This document shows, one piece after another, positions 62,440 to 64,000 of a stretch of 64,000 bases of DNA. Position 1 is the first letter of the stretch. The number at the start of each line of letters is the position of its first letter. The DNA comes from Natrarchaeobius chitinivorans (GTDB taxonomy: Archaea; Halobacteriota; Halobacteria; Halobacteriales; Natrialbaceae). The position numbers and the translations under genes are program-made. The stretch spans positions 62,001 through 126,000 of the forward strand of contig NZ_REGA01000004.1 in NCBI RefSeq assembly GCF_003841505.1, given 5' to 3'. The notes beneath the pieces were generated by a model that was not told the DNA's origin, searched no databases, and was given only the letters and a program-made list of their open reading frames with translations.

Positions 62440-63091
62440 TCGTCCTCACCCTCCACTCGGCCGTCCGGCTCCTCCGGTTCGATCGTCTCGTACTCCGTAT
62501 CCGTCTCTCGACACGGGGACCGGCCGCTCGAGCCCGCGCCTCTGACGGTCATCTCGAGCGGTTCGGGAATTCGGATACACAGCGCTACCTGTTCGCGGGC
62601 GTCGGCAGTGCAGTCGTCCTCGGGCGGACGCAATTCGCGGCAGTACTCGTACTCGACTCGGTTGGGCTCCCACGTGACCGAGTGGATTCGGTACTGCGAG
62701 CAGGATTCGACGCCGACGTGTGTGACGTAGATCGTTTCCTCGTCGAACGCTGTCTCGTCGAAAAACTCGCGCGTCGATTCGACGTCCGCTTGCGGGACGC
62801 CGTCGGCGAATACGAGATCAGCGGCCTGGGATCGACTCGTTACGAGCCCTCGCCGAATCCCGGTTCCGGACTGGCCGACTCCGTCGGCATCGCCGTCGGA
62901 CTCGACGAGCACCGGGCCGTCCTCGAGGGTCCGTGGTTTGCTGACGTCGGGATCGTACTCGGTGCCGCGGGACCGTCCGTCGGCCGAATCGTCGCCGTTC
63001 GGATCCGTCGTGGTATCGGATTGCGCACAGCCGGCGAGGCCAAAGCGGCGGGAACGGTCGACTGGAGGAGCCGCCGTCGCGTCGGGGACAT
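62436..63091 (-). pseudogene. Tat lipoprotein gene with one-base frameshift in the signal peptide
   Basis: From ATG 63091 the frame reads MSPTRRRLLQSTVPAALA, a good Tat leader. Then it leaves the frame just before the lipobox; in the next frame AGCAQSDTTTDPNGDDSADG follows and stays open to 62436. Inserting one base between 63037 and 63038 restores ALA-x-AGC, an ideal lipobox. The rest (about 200 residues) has a CxxY-rich region (ESCSQYRIHSVTWEPN). It is either a genuine disruption or a sequencing error. Confidence 0.7.
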
Positions 63092-63179
63092 ATCGGTTCG
63101 TCGTATCGATTCGGACAAGTATCTTCTGTCCCGACGCGAACGGGTGGAGAGAAAGAGCGGTGACGGTCGTCGCGCCCGA

Positions 63180-64000
63180 CTACAGGTCGTCGTCGTAGAT
63201 ATCGGGGTTGGGCTCGCCTTCGACGTCGATGACGGCGAGCATCCCTTTGCGAGCGACCCGGGAGAGCGCGTGGTCGACGATCTTGATCGGGCCCGGAACG
63301 GGGAGTTCCATCTCGCCGGCGACGACGGTCCCCGGTGCGATGGGTGCGGTCTCGACGTTTCGCCCGGGGTCCGAGAGCAGGTCGCCGTCGCGGTAGAACC
63401 GCGACCAGACGTTGCCGATCGGGTGGAGCGCGCTGGTGAGGTTCGGGCCACCGTTGGCGAAGTATACCCGGACGGTCTCTCCGACTTCGGCGTGGACGGG
63501 GCCGTGCTGGCCGGCGTCACTGAAGCCGTAGGCTTCGCCGTTCATGAGGACGTACGTCGGGTCCTCGTCCGCGGCGTCGTCGAAGGCGAAGGTGTGGTGT
63601 CCCTCTTCGCCGGTGTCGCCGTCGGTGTAGACCTCGTGCTGGCCGAAGTAGAACTCTCGGTCGACTTCCGGGAGTCCCTCTTTCGGCTCGACGAGGATCG
63701 CGCCGAACATCCCCAGGCTGATGTGCTGGTCCATGTTCGGGACCGCACAGTGGTAGATGTGGATGCCGGGATACGTCGTCTTGAACCGGAGTCGTGCCGG
63801 TTCGTCACCCGGTGCGAGCGTCGTCGCTTCGGCGCCGCCGCCTGGTCCGTACACCGCGTGGAAGTCGACGTTGTGAGCGTCGCGGTTGTGATCGTCGGGC
63901 ACTTCGAAGGTGAGGTCGATCGTGTCACCCTCGCGGACCCGAATCATCGGTCCGGGGATCTGACCCTCGTAGGTCATGAAATCCAGCGTCACACCCGGTT
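63180..64000 (-). CDS. nirK: Copper-containing nitrite reductase NirK (3' part; 5' end outside window)
   Basis: The frame is open to the window end, so only the C-terminal 273 or so residues are visible. They form cupredoxin-type domains: VDFHAVYGPGGGAEAT and IYHCAVPNMDQHISLGMFG carry the type 1 copper Cys, His and Met and a type 2 His, and GPNLTSALHPIGNVWSRFY is also typical. NirK reduces nitrite to nitric oxide in denitrification. Two Tat lipoprotein genes follow on the same strand. Confidence 0.92.
   Translation of the reverse strand, partial: PGVTLDFMTYEGQIPGPMIRVREGDTIDLTFEVPDDHNRDAHNVDFHAVYGPGGGAEATTLAPGDEPARLRFKTTYPGIHIYHCAVPNMDQHISLGMFGAILVEPKEGLPEVDREFYFGQHEVYTDGDTGEEGHHTFAFDDAADEDPTYVLMNGEAYGFSDAGQHGPVHAEVGETVRVYFANGGPNLTSALHPIGNVWSRFYRDGDLLSDPGRNVETAPIAPGTVVAGEMELPVPGPIKIVDHALSRVARKGMLAVIDVEGEPNPDIYDDDL

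Noticed and set aside
1-64000. tRNA or rRNA genes
   Set aside because: No cloverleaf with the expected T-loop sequence and no rRNA stretch was found by eye; a scan with tRNAscan-SE would settle this.

Overview
This is a GC-rich chromosomal window from a haloarchaeon, probably of the Natrialbales (Natrinema/Haloterrigena-like). The evidence is very acidic proteins, leaderless genes with a TATA box about 27 nt before the start codon, three TFB genes, topoisomerase VI, archaeal primase and GINS, Cdc48/VAT, an Htr-type transducer, and many small haloarchaea-specific proteins. No rRNA, tRNA, CRISPR array or intact insertion sequence was seen.

Layout. 0-5.1 kb: housekeeping genes (cofD, dpsA, macro domain, purM, DUF555 protein), plus a small gene behind DtxR/SirR-like operators. 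5.1-9 kb: a gene-poor accessory stretch with tiny zinc-ribbon and membrane proteins, a SnoaL-like protein, a truncated IS630-type transposase fused to a 100-bp palindrome, and an RNA-like three-way junction at 7957-8020. 9-15.7 kb: the methylaspartate-cycle cluster, with a CoA transferase divergent from glutamate mutase (two subunits), methylaspartate ammonia-lyase, mesaconyl-CoA hydratase and a methylmalyl-CoA lyase, all overlapping or abutting. 15.7-22.5 kb: a TFB gene, a metallo-hydrolase, a 63-bp tandem repeat grown from the 3' end of the topoisomerase VI A gene, both topoisomerase VI subunits and acylphosphatase. 22.8-27.3 kb: six pilin-like membrane-anchored proteins without the usual ATPase and TadC genes beside them. 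27.7-34 kb: a DNA glycosylase, M50 and TraB membrane proteins, a thioesterase, a HAD phosphatase and small proteins. 34-46 kb: transducer, archease, acetyltransferase, primase small subunit with GINS, peroxiredoxin, MFS carrier, Cdc48 with a small partner, and a hydrolase. 46-57 kb: HAD enzymes, GfcR, a Tat lipoprotein, a second TFB, RNase HI, PadR, pyrophosphatase, an alkaline-phosphatase-superfamily enzyme, a TANGO2-like protein, and a winged-helix regulator preceded by a mini-ORF. 57-64 kb: gatA/gatC, a third TFB, two Tat lipoproteins (one frameshifted) and the 3' part of a copper nitrite reductase gene cut by the window end.

The most distinctive non-gene content is two dispersed families of imperfect palindromes. 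Family A has TGATACGG...CCGTATCA ends. Family B has CTATAGT...ACTGAA ends. They sit in gaps between genes, and in four cases the terminal TGA of a family A end is the stop codon of the neighbouring gene. Two of the TFB genes share 219 identical nucleotides inside otherwise diverged copies, which points to recent gene conversion. The best candidates for something undescribed are the three-way-junction RNA at 7957-8020, the stop-codon-supplying palindromes, and the leaderless mini-ORF at 56773 that overlaps a regulator's start codon.
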